NCBI GenBank assembly: GCA_020634335.1
Contig: JACKBY010000009.1
Coordinates: 62,001-126,000, forward strand
DNA: 64,000 bases
From: Promineifilum sp.
Lineage (GTDB): Bacteria > Chloroflexota > Anaerolineae > Promineifilales > Promineifilaceae
Direction of reading: 5' to 3'
A model generated the notes under the pieces. That model worked only from the letters and a program-made list of their open reading frames with translations, was not told where the DNA came from and did not search any database. Both the position numbers and the translations under genes were made by a program. The stretch's first letter is position 1, and every line of letters starts with the position of its first letter. Positions 28,431 through 37,734 of this stretch are shown piece after piece.

Positions 28431-29198
28431 ATGATCACCAGCCGCAGCAACCCCCAGGTCAAGCACGTCCGCCGCCTGCAAGCCGACCGCCGCTACCGAA
28501 CGGCCGAGCGCTCGTTCGTCGTCGAAGGCACCCGCTGGCTGCGCGAGACGGTCGCGGCGAGCCTCGTGCCCCGTGCCCTTTTCGCTACCACGGCCTGGAT
28601 AGCAAGCAATGAGGGGCGCGCCCTGCTGGCCGCGCTCGGCCCGGCCGTGCCCGTGACCGACGAGGTCATGACCGCGATGAGCGACACCGAGACCGCACCG
28701 GGCGTATTGGCCGTGCTGCCGATGGTGGCCCGCCCATGGCCCACTACGCCGTCCCTGCTGGCCATCCTCGACGCTGTCGGCAACCCAGGCAACCTGGGCA
28801 CGATCCTGCGCGCAGCCGCCGCGGCCGGGGCCGACGGCGTGCTGCTTGGCCCCGGCTGCGTCGATGCCTATAATCCCAAGGTCGTGCGCGGCAGCATGGG
28901 GGCCGTGTTGCGCTTGCCCCTGCGCCCCGCCCCGTGGGAGGAGATCGCCGACCTGGCGGCGGGGCTGGACGTGTGGCTGGCGGTGGCGCGGGAAGGCGTG
29001 GTCTATACTGCTGTGGACTGGCGGCGGCCGGCGGCCGTCCTTATCGGCGGCGAGGCCCACGGCGCGGGCAACGCCGCCCAACGATTGGCGACGGGTCGGG
29101 TGACAATTCCCATGCGTGATGAGACGGAATCACTCAACGCAGCTCTGGCAGCGGGCATCATCCTCTTCGAGGCCGCGCGCCAACGGGCGGCCTCCTGA
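28431..29198 (+). CDS. SpoU/TrmH-family RNA 2'-O-methyltransferase
   Basis: The 255-residue SPOUT enzyme transfers a methyl group from S-adenosylmethionine to a ribose 2'-OH in rRNA or tRNA. It has an N-terminal substrate-binding domain (ITSRSNPQVKHVRRLQ, FVVEGTRWL). The SPOUT motifs follow: DAVGNPGNLGTILRAAAA (motif 1), LIGGEAHG (motif 2) and VTIPMRDETESLNAALA (motif 3). RlmB/TsnR-like targets in 23S rRNA are likely but not determinable here. Confidence 0.92.
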   Translation: MITSRSNPQVKHVRRLQADRRYRTAERSFVVEGTRWLRETVAASLVPRALFATTAWIASNEGRALLAALGPAVPVTDEVMTAMSDTETAPGVLAVLPMVARPWPTTPSLLAILDAVGNPGNLGTILRAAAAAGADGVLLGPGCVDAYNPKVVRGSMGAVLRLPLRPAPWEEIADLAAGLDVWLAVAREGVVYTAVDWRRPAAVLIGGEAHGAGNAAQRLATGRVTIPMRDETESLNAALAAGIILFEAARQRAAS

Positions 29199-29220
29199 AC
29201 GCCAACACCAAAAGAGCAAG

Positions 29221-29250
29221 AATCCGCACAGTAAGAAAATAGTGCGGATT
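29221..29250. terminator. Hairpin between convergent genes
   Basis: AATCCGCAC (29221-29229) pairs with GTGCGGATT (29242-29250) and is followed by TTAAG on the plus strand. It lies between two convergent genes and may terminate both. Confidence 0.5.
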
Positions 29251-29299
29251 TAAGAATCCCTTCTTGTAACCTGCCAAATCGGTCGCTGCTCCTCCACCC

Positions 29300-29902
29300 C
29301 TATACGTGGAGCTTCAGGTATGTGGAGCCATCCTCGGCATTTTCGACCACGAACCGGCGCCGGCATTCGGGGCACGTGCCGTCAAATGAGTCGAAGGCAG
29401 CATCGAGTTGCACGCCATAGGCATCCATAACCCGCCGGTGAAAGCTGGGGTGAGCCTTCAGGTGCACCCAGCCGTCGGTCGTGTCGAGGAGTGCCGTCTG
29501 CACAGCCTCCACGCCCAACTGGTTTTGGCAGTCGGCGATGAAGTAGCCACACCGGCCGCAGGCGGCAAAGCGCCGCCGCTGCCCGTCAACCGTCTCCCGC
29601 TCGCCGCGCGACAAGCGGCGCGGCTCAGGCCGCTCAGCCTGTAGCTCGACCTGTCCAGGTTGAGGTTCCCCCGGCAGCCCGACACCTTGCGCCACATCCT
29701 GTAGCTCAACCTGTCCAGGTTGAGATTCCCCCGGCAACTCAACACCATGCGCCGCATCCTGTCGTTCAACCTGTCCAGGTTGAGATTCCTCCGGCAAACT
29801 AACAGCTTGCCCCACAGGGTCCGGCTGAACAGCCGGCTTGCTTTCATTTTCCGGCGGTGGCTCGCCGGACTGAGGGGTATCGACTTCGTCTTGTTCCGGC
29901 AT
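29300..29902 (-). CDS. Zinc-ribbon protein with three repeat-derived 20-residue units
   Basis: The 200-residue protein has an acidic N-terminus, three 20-residue units (each containing QPGQVE-Q) and a C-terminal domain. That domain has two cysteine pairs, CGRC and CPEC, about 70 residues apart, likely one zinc site. The ending LKAHPSFHRRVMDAYGVQLDAAF is not a family I can name. The repeats are 60-bp DNA units with a palindromic core (29641-29820), so this stretch was probably acquired from an intergenic element. No signal peptide; probably cytoplasmic. Function unknown. Confidence 0.7.
   Translation of the reverse strand: MPEQDEVDTPQSGEPPPENESKPAVQPDPVGQAVSLPEESQPGQVERQDAAHGVELPGESQPGQVELQDVAQGVGLPGEPQPGQVELQAERPEPRRLSRGERETVDGQRRRFAACGRCGYFIADCQNQLGVEAVQTALLDTTDGWVHLKAHPSFHRRVMDAYGVQLDAAFDSFDGTCPECRRRFVVENAEDGSTYLKLHV
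29641..29820. repeat. Three 60-bp tandem units with palindromic cores, inside a gene
   Basis: The units start at 29641, 29701 and 29761. Each holds a 20-bp palindrome of the form CTCAACCTG-TC-CAGGTTGAG (29645-29664, 29705-29724, 29765-29784). The third has diverged most. The core also occurs in an intergenic position at 9486-9505. Confidence 0.85.
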
Positions 29903-29981
29903 ATGGGACTTCTCGTTCCGCGAAATAGGTTGCCTAAACGGCTTGAATTTGCGATTCTAACCGTCTGGGGGTATCTGTCAA

Positions 29982-31187
29982 ATGGAAATCCGCTCCATCA
30001 CCTTGTTTTGCGGCCCGGCCGTCGTGCCGGAAACGCTATCCGACTTCTTCGCCGCCGCCCGCCTGGCCTTCCCCGCGCGCGTCCAATCCACCCGCTTGGC
30101 CGCCCCGCCCTTTCCCGGCTGGCTGCCGCCGGACGATGCCGTGGCCGTCGCGGCCGGCTTCGCCGCCGCCTGGGTCGAAGCCGGCGTCGATTACATCAGC
30201 CTGGGACCGGTGCCGGTAGGCCACGATCCCGCATGGCTGGAGCGCATCCCCGACCTGCTGGCCGCCGCCCCCGGTCTGTTTGCGTCGGTCGAGATCGCCA
30301 CGCCGGACGGGCAGATCAACGTCGCCCGCTGCTGGGCAATGGCCCGCCTCATCCGTCGCGTCAGCACGCGGCCGCCCGACGGTTTCGGCAACCTGTTTCT
30401 CGGCGCGCTGGCCGGCTGCGGGCCGGGCCACCCCTTCCTGCCCGCCAGCTACCACGACGACGGCCCACCCGCTTTCGCCATCGCCGTCGAGTCGGCCGAC
30501 GTGGCCCTCGACGCCATTCGCGGCGCCGGCACGCTCGACGAGGCGCGGGCGCGCTTAGTGGCCGGTATCGAGGCCGCCGCCGGGGCTATTGCCCCCATCG
30601 CCGAGCAGTTGGCGAACGGGTATGGCCTGCATTTCGGTGGCATCGACTTCTCCCTAGCCCCCTATCCGACGGCCGACAAGAGCCTGGGCGCGGCGCTGGA
30701 GGCGCTGGGCGTGCCTGCCGTCGGCGCGCCGGGCAGCGTGTTCGCCGCGGCTTTCATCACCGAGGCTATCGACCGGGCGCGCTTCCCGCGCACGGGCTTT
30801 TCCGGGCTGATGCTGCCCGTGCTGGAGGATACCACCCTGGCCCGGCGCGCCGCCGAAGGGGTGCTGGCCCTCAACGACCTGTTGCTCTATTCGGCCGTCT
30901 GCGGCGTGGGGCTGGACACCATCCCCCTGCCCGGCGACGTGAGCGAGGCCACGCTAGCCGGGCTGCTGCTGGACACGGCCGCGCTGTCGGCCCGCTCGCG
31001 CAAACCCCTTGTAGCCCGGCTCATGCCCTTGCCGGGGCTGCGCGCTGGCGACGCGGTGTCGTTCGACTTCGAGTATTTCGCGCCGAGCCGGGTCATGGCC
31101 GTGCGCGACGAGGGTGTTGGCGGGTTGCTGACAAGCGCCACGTTCCCTCTGGCAATTAGACCTCAGAGGTTTGCGAAAAACCTCTGA
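29982..31187 (+). CDS. DUF711 family protein
   Basis: The 401-residue protein matches the DUF711 layout: EIRSITLF at the N-terminus, then a long alpha/beta body with GNLFLGAL, GIDFSLAPYPTADKSLG and NDLLLYSAVCGVGLDTIPLPGD. Some relatives are annotated as UPF0210; the biochemical role is unknown. The last about ten codons (IRPQRFAKNL) and the stop lie inside a perfect inverted repeat (31158-31192), so the natural C-terminus probably ended earlier and was extended by repeat insertion. Confidence 0.85.
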   Translation: MEIRSITLFCGPAVVPETLSDFFAAARLAFPARVQSTRLAAPPFPGWLPPDDAVAVAAGFAAAWVEAGVDYISLGPVPVGHDPAWLERIPDLLAAAPGLFASVEIATPDGQINVARCWAMARLIRRVSTRPPDGFGNLFLGALAGCGPGHPFLPASYHDDGPPAFAIAVESADVALDAIRGAGTLDEARARLVAGIEAAAGAIAPIAEQLANGYGLHFGGIDFSLAPYPTADKSLGAALEALGVPAVGAPGSVFAAAFITEAIDRARFPRTGFSGLMLPVLEDTTLARRAAEGVLALNDLLLYSAVCGVGLDTIPLPGDVSEATLAGLLLDTAALSARSRKPLVARLMPLPGLRAGDAVSFDFEYFAPSRVMAVRDEGVGGLLTSATFPLAIRPQRFAKNL

Positions 31188-31192
31188 GGTCT
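31158..31192. repeat. Perfect 15-bp-arm inverted repeat overlapping a stop codon
   Basis: AGACCTCAGAGGTTT (31158-31172) and AAACCTCTGAGGTCT (31178-31192) are exact complements with a 5-nt loop. It lies between convergent genes and could end both transcripts. Confidence 0.85.
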
Positions 31193-31199
31193 CCACTGC

Positions 31200-32441
31200 T
31201 TACATATTCTCAACAATCGCCCGCGCAAACCCTGACGAGCTGACTTTCGTCGCCCCCTCGATCTGCCGGTGCAGGTCGTAGGTCACGACCTTATCCTGAA
31301 TCGTCTTGGCCATGGCGTCGACCACCAGGTCGGCCGCTTCCTGCCAGCCCATGTACTCCAGCATCATCGCCCCGCTCAGGATCAGACTGCCGGGGTTGAC
31401 CATATCCTTGCCCGCATACTTGGGGGCCGTGCCGTGGGTGGCCTCGAACAGGGCCAGTCCGTCGCCAATGTTGCCGCCGGGGGCCATGCCCAGCCCGCCC
31501 ACCTGCGCCGCGGCCGCGTCGCTGATGTAATCGCCGTTCAGATTCAGCGTCGCCAGCACGCTATATTCGTCGGTACGGGTGATCATCTGCTGCAACATGT
31601 TGTCGGCAATGCGGTCGTTGACCACGATCTTGCCCGCCGGAGCCTGGCCGTCGTGTTCGCTCCATAGCTCGTCCTCGGTCACCACGTGGTCGCGGAACTC
31701 CCGCGTCGCCACCTCATAGCCCCAGTTCTTGAAGGCTCCCTCGGTGAACTTCATGATGTTACCCTTGTGCACCAGCGTCACCGACGGACGGTTGTGGTCG
31801 ATAGCGTATTGAATGGCCTGCCGCACCAGCCGCTTGCTGCCGAACTCCGACACCGGCTTGATGCCGATGGCCGATCCCTCGCGCACGTGCTTGCCCAGCC
31901 GGTCGTTCATGAAGGCGATGATAGCATTGGCTTCCTCAGAGTTCGCCTCCCACTCGACGCCTGAGTACACATCCTCCGTGTTCTCGCGGTAGATAACGAT
32001 ATTCATCTTCTCCGGGTGCTTCATCGGGCTGGGCGTGCCCTGGATGTAGCGCACCGGCCGCACGCAGGCATAGAGGTCCAGCACCTGGCGCAGCGTCACG
32101 TTCAGGCTGCGAAAGCCACCCCCGATGGGAGTGGTCAGCGGTCCCTTGATGCCGACAATGTACTCGCGCATGGCGTCGAAGGTTTCCTCGGGCATGTAGT
32201 TGCCGTCGTACTTCTCGGCCGCCTTCTCCCCGGCATAAATCTCCATCCAGGCGATCCGGCGCCGGCCGTCGTAAGCCTTCTCGACAGCCGCGTCCCATAC
32301 CATGATGGAAGCGGGCGTGATGTCGACGCCGATGCCGTCGCCCTCGATAAAGGCGACGATGGGCTGGTCGGGCACGTGGAGCCGGCCGTTAGCATAGGTG
32401 ATTTTTTCGCCGCTGGGCACTTGGATATTCTTGAAAGGCAT
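31200..32441 (-). CDS. icd: NADP-dependent isocitrate dehydrogenase
   Basis: This 413-residue TCA-cycle enzyme oxidises isocitrate to 2-oxoglutarate and CO2. It is the E. coli-type dimer: the substrate loop is SLNVTLRQVLDLYACVRPVRY, the signature is NLNGDYISDAAAAQVGGLG, and PKYAGKDMVNPGS has the Lys-Tyr pair that favours NADP over NAD. The helix FRSLNVTLRQ includes the regulatory serine position of E. coli Icd. No other TCA genes are adjacent. Confidence 0.96.
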   Translation of the reverse strand: MPFKNIQVPSGEKITYANGRLHVPDQPIVAFIEGDGIGVDITPASIMVWDAAVEKAYDGRRRIAWMEIYAGEKAAEKYDGNYMPEETFDAMREYIVGIKGPLTTPIGGGFRSLNVTLRQVLDLYACVRPVRYIQGTPSPMKHPEKMNIVIYRENTEDVYSGVEWEANSEEANAIIAFMNDRLGKHVREGSAIGIKPVSEFGSKRLVRQAIQYAIDHNRPSVTLVHKGNIMKFTEGAFKNWGYEVATREFRDHVVTEDELWSEHDGQAPAGKIVVNDRIADNMLQQMITRTDEYSVLATLNLNGDYISDAAAAQVGGLGMAPGGNIGDGLALFEATHGTAPKYAGKDMVNPGSLILSGAMMLEYMGWQEAADLVVDAMAKTIQDKVVTYDLHRQIEGATKVSSSGFARAIVENM

Positions 32442-32463
32442 GTTTGCAAAGTCTCCTTGACCT

Positions 32464-32497
32464 AGAAACCGAGTTTCTGCGGAGAAACTCGGTTTCT
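32464..32497. repeat. Perfect 15-bp-arm hairpin repeat
   Basis: AGAAACCGAGTTTCT (32464-32478), GCGG loop, AGAAACTCGGTTTCT (32483-32497). A half-site with the same wording (GGAGAAACTCGGTTTCC) is present near 16857-16873, so this is a dispersed element. Confidence 0.8.
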
Positions 32498-33003
32498 GAT
32501 TATGATGGCAGGCCTGACAGATCGCGGCTGCTACCCATCCAGCCGGCGCTTTCCAGCCGCCCCGCCAAGTTTCAAAAGTGTTAGGTGTATCAAATGAGCG
32601 AAGGGATTATACTATCATTTGGCCGGTTTGCGTAAGGACAACACCATGGTTTTAGAGCTGTCGCGGGCTTGGTGCAGCATGGCACCGGGCCCTGTCGGTG
32701 CCAGTAAGTCTCCGGCATTGTGTTTTAAACACCAGACATGCCGGTCGACAGATTTGTTCATAGACGACGAAGCAGCATGCCCAAACCCTGCCCACAGTTT
32801 CCAGACCTGACAGGCAGGCGACAAAGACGTGATTAGGTAGGCCCCGCGCCTAATTGCCGGGTCTGTCTCGTAGCTTAAGACTCTGTGAACATGCCGCCCC
32901 TCTGAAACGTGGGCCGCGCGTTGGCGTATAGAATAATAACAGTTGATTAAGGATAGAAGCTGCGTTGAGTCGTATTTGTAGGCGCCCATTATTATCAAGC
33001 GTG
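32498..33003. other. Gene-free spacer with one hairpin
   Basis: I see no convincing gene in this stretch of about 500 nt. CCGGCAT (32712-32718) pairs with ATGCCGG (32738-32744) around an inner GTGTTT/AAACAC stem. It could be a small RNA, a promoter-proximal element or a decayed gene. Confidence 0.4.
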
Positions 33004-34818
33004 ATGTTGTCGCGCTTTCTTATCATTTTCCTGATCCTGATCATGCCGGCACTGCCCGCCTGTAGCCGGGCAAGCGGCGCGGGCGAACCGGCGGCCGCCG
33101 AGCACGTCACCCAGCCGACCGCCGACGCCTCTCCCCAACACGTCGCCAATCCCGCCACCGCGCCCCTGGCTCCCGCCGGCACGCAACCGCCCACAGCTAC
33201 GGCCGTGCCTCTCTTGCCGCCGACCACGCTTGCCCCGCCCGAGCCGTCGCTCCCGTCTCCCACTACCCGGCCCGACCCCACCGACGCCGTCGACTTGTCG
33301 ATTAACTACACCGACGTCATCCTCCACCCTGTGCCCCTTATCTACGCCGGGGACAAGGTGACGTTCCAGCTTCTGCCCCACGTGCCCAACAGCATCCCCA
33401 CCGGCGACGTGACGGCGGCCATCCTGGTCAACGGCGTCCAGGTGGCCGGCGGCCCGCTCGACCGGCGCAACTGGAACGGGCAGGCCGAGGGCGTCTACGA
33501 GTGGGCCTGGGACACGACCGGGCTGTCCGGCGACTACCTCATCGAGGTCGTGCTCGACCCCGACGACGCCATCCACATCGGCGACGAGGACCCGCTCAAC
33601 AACACTGTCTCCATCACCGCCACCGTCAACATTCCCACCGGCCAGGCCGCGCGCGACGCCGCCGCCGTGTGGGAGACCACGGAAACCAATTGCTGCGTCA
33701 TCCACGTCGTCAGCGGCACGGCCGCCTCACGCGACATCGCCACACTGGCCCCCATGATGGAGACAGCCGTGCAACAAGTCGCCGGCCGGTTGGGCGTGCA
33801 GCCCAGCCGGAAGCTCGAAGTCTACCTGATCGACCGTGTCGTAGGCCAGGGCGGGTTTGCCGGCACCGACATCGTCGTATCCTACGCCGACCGGCGCTAT
33901 GCCGGCGGCGGCCTCTACGAGCTGCTCGTCCACGAGACCACCCACATCCTCGATCAGCAATTCGCCCCACAGCGCATCTCGTTCATGGCCGAAGGACTGG
34001 CCGTGTGGGTAACCGGCGGCCACTACAAGGTCGAAAACCTCCCCCAGCGCTCGGCGGCGCTGGTGGCGCTGGGCGACTACGTGCCCCTGACCGACCTCAT
34101 CAACGATTTCTACCCCGTCCAGCACGAGATCGGCTACTTGGAAGCCGGCGGTCTGGTGGATTATCTCGTCGGTCTCCGCGACTGGAACACTTTCAAGAGC
34201 TTCTACAGTGATATTTCGGCCCAGGACGGGGCAACCCTGGCCGAGGCGGTCGACGTCAACTTGCAGCGCTACTACGGCGCGACGCTGGCCCAGATTGAGG
34301 CCGACTGGTTGGCCTCGCTACGGGGCATCACCCCCGATACGGCGACCGTGGAAGACCTGCGCGCGACTATCCGCTACTACAACGTGGCCCGCCGCTACCA
34401 GGAACTCTACGACCCCACAGCCCACTACCTGAGCGCCTGGCTGCCCCACCCGACCCAGGTGCGCGAATTCGGCAACCCGGCCGATCTGACGCGCCGGCCG
34501 AAGGAAGAGATCAACGTCACGCTGGAAGTGATGCTGACGGCGGCCGATCAGGCTTTGCGCGGTGGTGATTACCCCCGGGCCAACGTGATCCTCGACAGCG
34601 TCAGCAACATCATCAATAACAACGGAGCCATCATCGACCCGATGGCAACCAGCTACCAGGGCATCGTCCGTGCCGCGGCCGAATTCGGCTACGAACTGCA
34701 AACCGTCGATCTGCAGGGCAGCAGCGCCTACGCCATGGCGACCCAGGCCCCCCGTATCAACCTCACCCGCCTGGTCATGGAACAGCGCGGGGCGAATTGG
34801 GTCATTCTGTCGCATTAG
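33004..34818 (+). CDS. Lipoprotein zinc metallopeptidase (gluzincin, peptidase MA-like)
   Basis: The 604-residue secreted lipoprotein has a lipobox ALPAC near residue 19 and a Pro/Thr-rich linker. A beta-sandwich domain follows (VDLSINYTDVILHPVPLIYAGDKVTF..., CARDB-like). The metallopeptidase domain has H310-E-T-T-H314 and E330 in MAEGLAVW, a HExxH-15-E gluzincin site. The substrate is unknown. The start is the ATG at 33004, or the GTG one codon earlier. A second HExxH surface protein lies at 40910-42745. A long helical C-terminal region follows the catalytic domain. Confidence 0.8.
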   Translation: MLSRFLIIFLILIMPALPACSRASGAGEPAAAEHVTQPTADASPQHVANPATAPLAPAGTQPPTATAVPLLPPTTLAPPEPSLPSPTTRPDPTDAVDLSINYTDVILHPVPLIYAGDKVTFQLLPHVPNSIPTGDVTAAILVNGVQVAGGPLDRRNWNGQAEGVYEWAWDTTGLSGDYLIEVVLDPDDAIHIGDEDPLNNTVSITATVNIPTGQAARDAAAVWETTETNCCVIHVVSGTAASRDIATLAPMMETAVQQVAGRLGVQPSRKLEVYLIDRVVGQGGFAGTDIVVSYADRRYAGGGLYELLVHETTHILDQQFAPQRISFMAEGLAVWVTGGHYKVENLPQRSAALVALGDYVPLTDLINDFYPVQHEIGYLEAGGLVDYLVGLRDWNTFKSFYSDISAQDGATLAEAVDVNLQRYYGATLAQIEADWLASLRGITPDTATVEDLRATIRYYNVARRYQELYDPTAHYLSAWLPHPTQVREFGNPADLTRRPKEEINVTLEVMLTAADQALRGGDYPRANVILDSVSNIINNNGAIIDPMATSYQGIVRAAAEFGYELQTVDLQGSSAYAMATQAPRINLTRLVMEQRGANWVILSH

Positions 34819-34923
34819 CCGGCAAACCCTTGAGACCGGTCTGACATTAGACCCTCCCCACTTGATTGTGCTACAATTGCCCAAATTGATTACCACAATC
34901 AGCCAAGTACTGAGGGGTCAACC

Positions 34924-35451
34924 ATGATCGAGGTTATGATCGACAGCATCCGCATCAGCCTGGTGTCCCAACATCGCATCGTGCTCCTGCGCGAAGTGGA
35001 CAGCGAGCGCCAGCTTCCCATCTGGATTGGGCCTTGCGAGGCCGATGCCATCACCATTGAACTGCAAGACGTCAAGGTGGCCCGGCCGCTGACCCAGGAC
35101 CTGCTCAAAAACATCATCACTGAGCTGGGGGGCACGGTCTCCCACGTGCTCATCAAAGAGCTAAACGACAGCGTCTTCCACGCCCGACTGTTCATCAGCG
35201 TCCAGGGCGAGCGCGAGCCGCGTGAGATCGACTGCCGCCCCTCCGACGCCATCGCCCTGGCCGTGCGGGCCAAGGTGCCCATCTTCATCTCCGAAGAGGT
35301 CATGGACGAGGCCGGCGTGGAGCCGGAACCAGACATCCAGGCCGACGAGCCGGATCAGACCAACGGTGCCGACGTCGGCAATCTCGACGCCTTCAGTGAC
35401 TTCCTCGACACCCTGGATTTCGACGACTTCGAAGGCGACGACCGCGCCTAG
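34924..35451 (+). CDS. Bifunctional nuclease family protein (DUF151)
   Basis: The 175-residue protein begins MIEVMIDSIRISLVSQHRIV and contains LPIWIGPCEADAI, DLLKNIITELGG and REIDCRPSDAIALAVRAKVPIF, the defining segments of the BFN/DUF151 family. Plant and mycobacterial relatives have DNase/RNase activity. The acidic C-terminal tail (about 135-175) is variable. TGAGGGG lies about 6 nt before the ATG. Its position just before dnaB is notable but may be coincidental. Confidence 0.9.
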   Translation: MIEVMIDSIRISLVSQHRIVLLREVDSERQLPIWIGPCEADAITIELQDVKVARPLTQDLLKNIITELGGTVSHVLIKELNDSVFHARLFISVQGEREPREIDCRPSDAIALAVRAKVPIFISEEVMDEAGVEPEPDIQADEPDQTNGADVGNLDAFSDFLDTLDFDDFEGDDRA

Positions 35452-35491
35452 GCTCCTCAAAGGCGACTGTTACACAAACGGAAGAGAAGTC

Positions 35492-35568
35492 ATCCGCCGA
35501 TTATACAGACTGGGCAGATTGCCGGAAAAACATTCTGAAAATCTGCACAATCTGCGTAATCGGCGGAT
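35492..35568. repeat. Long imperfect inverted repeat of the CAGATT family
   Basis: ATCCGCCGATTA (35492-35503) pairs exactly with TAATCGGCGGAT (35557-35568). The inner CAGACTGGGCAGATT and AATCTGCACAATCTG segments pair further. Relatives are at 49621-49658 and, as a half-site, 1304-1345. Confidence 0.75.
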
Positions 35569-35586
35569 AAGCTCTCTTATTTCTTC

Positions 35587-36930
35587 ATGGACACGATAGA
35601 AGAACGTCTGCCCCCCCACAGCGTCGAGGCCGAGGAAGCCGTTCTCGGCTCGTTGCTCATCGACCCCGACGCCATTTTCGAGGTCGCCACCTTTCTGCGT
35701 CCCGATGCCTTCTACCGCGCCCAAAACCGCTGGATCTACGAAGCCATCCTGTCCCTCAACGAGCGCCGCGTCCCCCTCGATGTCGTCACCCTCATCGAAG
35801 AGCTGCGCCGCAACGAACAACTGGACGAGATCGGCGGCGAGCCGACGGTCATCAGCCTGCTCAACGCCGTGCCCACCTCGATCAACGCCGAAGCCTACGG
35901 GAAAATGGTTGAGGCCGCCGCCACCCGCCGCAACCTCATCCTGGCCGCCGGGGCCATCGCCAAGCTGGCTTACAACGAGGCCGAAGACATCGACGTCGTC
36001 CTCGACCGCTCCGAGCACGCCCTGTTCAGCATCAGCGAGAAGCGCACCAAGCGCGATCTTAAGCCCATCAAGGAAATCGCCGGCGACTATCTGGAGCGCA
36101 TCGAACTGCTGCGCGAGCGCGGCGACGAGTTCATCGGCATCCCCACCGGCTTCACCGACCTCGACCGCATGCTCAGCGGCCTGAACAAATCCGACCTGGT
36201 CATCATCGCCGCCCGACCCGGTATGGGCAAGACCGCGCTGCAAAACGCCGTGGCCCTCCACGCCGCCCGTCGCTACGACAAGCGCGTTGCCATGTTCAAC
36301 CTGGAGATGTCGGGCGAGCAACTGGTCCAGCGCATGATCGCCGCCGAGACGCGCATCGACTCACAGCGGCTGCGGCGCGGCGAACTGGCCGACCACGAGT
36401 GGGCCATCTTCCTGGAAGCGCTCGGCCGCCTGTCGGAGTCGCGCATTTTCATCGACGACACCCCGTCGATCACGCCCATGCAACTGCGCACCAAGTGCCG
36501 CCGCCTCTATGCCGAACACGGCCTCGATATGATCATGATCGACTACCTGCAACTCATGCAGGCCGAGCATTCGACCAATAACCGCGTGCAGGAAGTCAGC
36601 GAGATCTCGCGCGAGCTGAAGGGCCTGGCCCGCGAGCTGGACGTGCCCGTCGTGGCCGCCGCCCAGCTCAGCCGCGCCGTGGAGCAGCGCCAGAACAAGC
36701 GGCCGATGCTGTCCGACTTGCGCGACTCGGGCTCAATCGAACAAGATGCCGATGTCGTCATGTTCATCTATCGCGACGACTACTATAATCCCGACACCTC
36801 CGAGCGGCCCAACATCGCCGAGGTCAACGTCGCCAAGCACCGTAACGGCCCCACCGGGGCCATCGACCTGTTTTGGCACGGCCAACTGGCTACCTTCCGC
36901 AACCTCCACCGGCAGGAGATAGAGCTGTGA
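35587..36930 (+). CDS. dnaB: Replicative DNA helicase DnaB
   Basis: The 447-residue hexameric helicase unwinds DNA ahead of the replisome. An N-terminal primase-binding domain (PPHSVEAEEAVLGSLL, FYRAQNRWIYEAI) is followed by a RecA-type motor. The motor has Walker A ARPGMGKT (209-216), Walker B-region MIMIDYLQLM and the DRDSGSIEQDADVVMFI-type sequence near 385. No intein is present. A DnaD-like gene and a DnaC-like loader follow within 80 nt and 725 nt, a likely operon. Confidence 0.97.
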   Translation: MDTIEERLPPHSVEAEEAVLGSLLIDPDAIFEVATFLRPDAFYRAQNRWIYEAILSLNERRVPLDVVTLIEELRRNEQLDEIGGEPTVISLLNAVPTSINAEAYGKMVEAAATRRNLILAAGAIAKLAYNEAEDIDVVLDRSEHALFSISEKRTKRDLKPIKEIAGDYLERIELLRERGDEFIGIPTGFTDLDRMLSGLNKSDLVIIAARPGMGKTALQNAVALHAARRYDKRVAMFNLEMSGEQLVQRMIAAETRIDSQRLRRGELADHEWAIFLEALGRLSESRIFIDDTPSITPMQLRTKCRRLYAEHGLDMIMIDYLQLMQAEHSTNNRVQEVSEISRELKGLARELDVPVVAAAQLSRAVEQRQNKRPMLSDLRDSGSIEQDADVVMFIYRDDYYNPDTSERPNIAEVNVAKHRNGPTGAIDLFWHGQLATFRNLHRQEIEL

Positions 36931-37005
36931 TGTTAGGAATTTTGAATTAGGAACGAAGAGCGCGCTCCCATTTCCTGATTCGTCATTCGTACTTGAGAAG
37001 AAACT

Positions 37006-37734
37006 ATGACCCCCACCAGCTCCATGCAAGGTTTCCCCGGCTTCCCCGACGGCAAGCAGCGTCTCACTCCCGTGCCGAACCTGTTTTTCAGCGACCTGTT
37101 GCCGGCCATTGATAACCTGGCCGAGCTGAAGGTGACGCTCTACGCCTTCTGGGCACTCGGCCAGCGCGAGGGCGAGGTGCGCTACTTGCAGCTGGGCGAC
37201 TTCACCAACGACCCCATTCTGCTCAAGGCGATGGGCGGCTCCGGCATCCAGTCCGGCATCGATACCTTGCTGGACGGCATCGAGCGCGCCGTGGCCCGCG
37301 GCACGTTCCTGAAGGTCGAAGTAGAAGGAGCCGACGGCCGGCTCGAGCTCTATTTTCTCAACACCGAGCGGGGGCGCGCCGCCGTCGACGGCATCACCAG
37401 CGGTCAATGGCGGCCCTCGCCCGACGACACCCAGCCCATCACGTTGCTGATCGAGCGGCCCAACATCTTCGTGCTCTACGAGCAAAATATCGGCGCGCTC
37501 ACGCCGATCATCGCCGACGAACTGCGCGACGCCGAGCAAACCTACCCCGCCCGCTGGATCGAAGAGGCTATCAAGCTGGCCGTCACCAACAATGTGCGTC
37601 GCTGGCGCTACGTCCACAGCATTCTGGAGCGCTGGCGACAGGAAGGAAGACAAGATGCGCTCGACGCGCGAGATTCTCAACGCAGCCTACAACGGCAAGT
37701 CCCGCCCGAATATGACGACATCGTCCGCCGCTGA
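37006..37734 (+). CDS. DnaD-like replication initiation protein
   Basis: The 242-residue protein has an N-terminal winged-helix-like region (PVPNLFFSDLLPAIDNLAELKVTLYAFW). The C-terminal DnaD domain reads VLYEQNIGALTPIIADELRD and PARWIEEAIKLAVTNN-RRWRYVHSIL, ending in RW. DnaD domains bind DNA and help load helicase in Firmicutes. Its place between dnaB and a DnaC-like loader fits that role. The next gene starts inside its last 80 nt, in another frame. Confidence 0.88.
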   Translation: MTPTSSMQGFPGFPDGKQRLTPVPNLFFSDLLPAIDNLAELKVTLYAFWALGQREGEVRYLQLGDFTNDPILLKAMGGSGIQSGIDTLLDGIERAVARGTFLKVEVEGADGRLELYFLNTERGRAAVDGITSGQWRPSPDDTQPITLLIERPNIFVLYEQNIGALTPIIADELRDAEQTYPARWIEEAIKLAVTNNVRRWRYVHSILERWRQEGRQDALDARDSQRSLQRQVPPEYDDIVRR

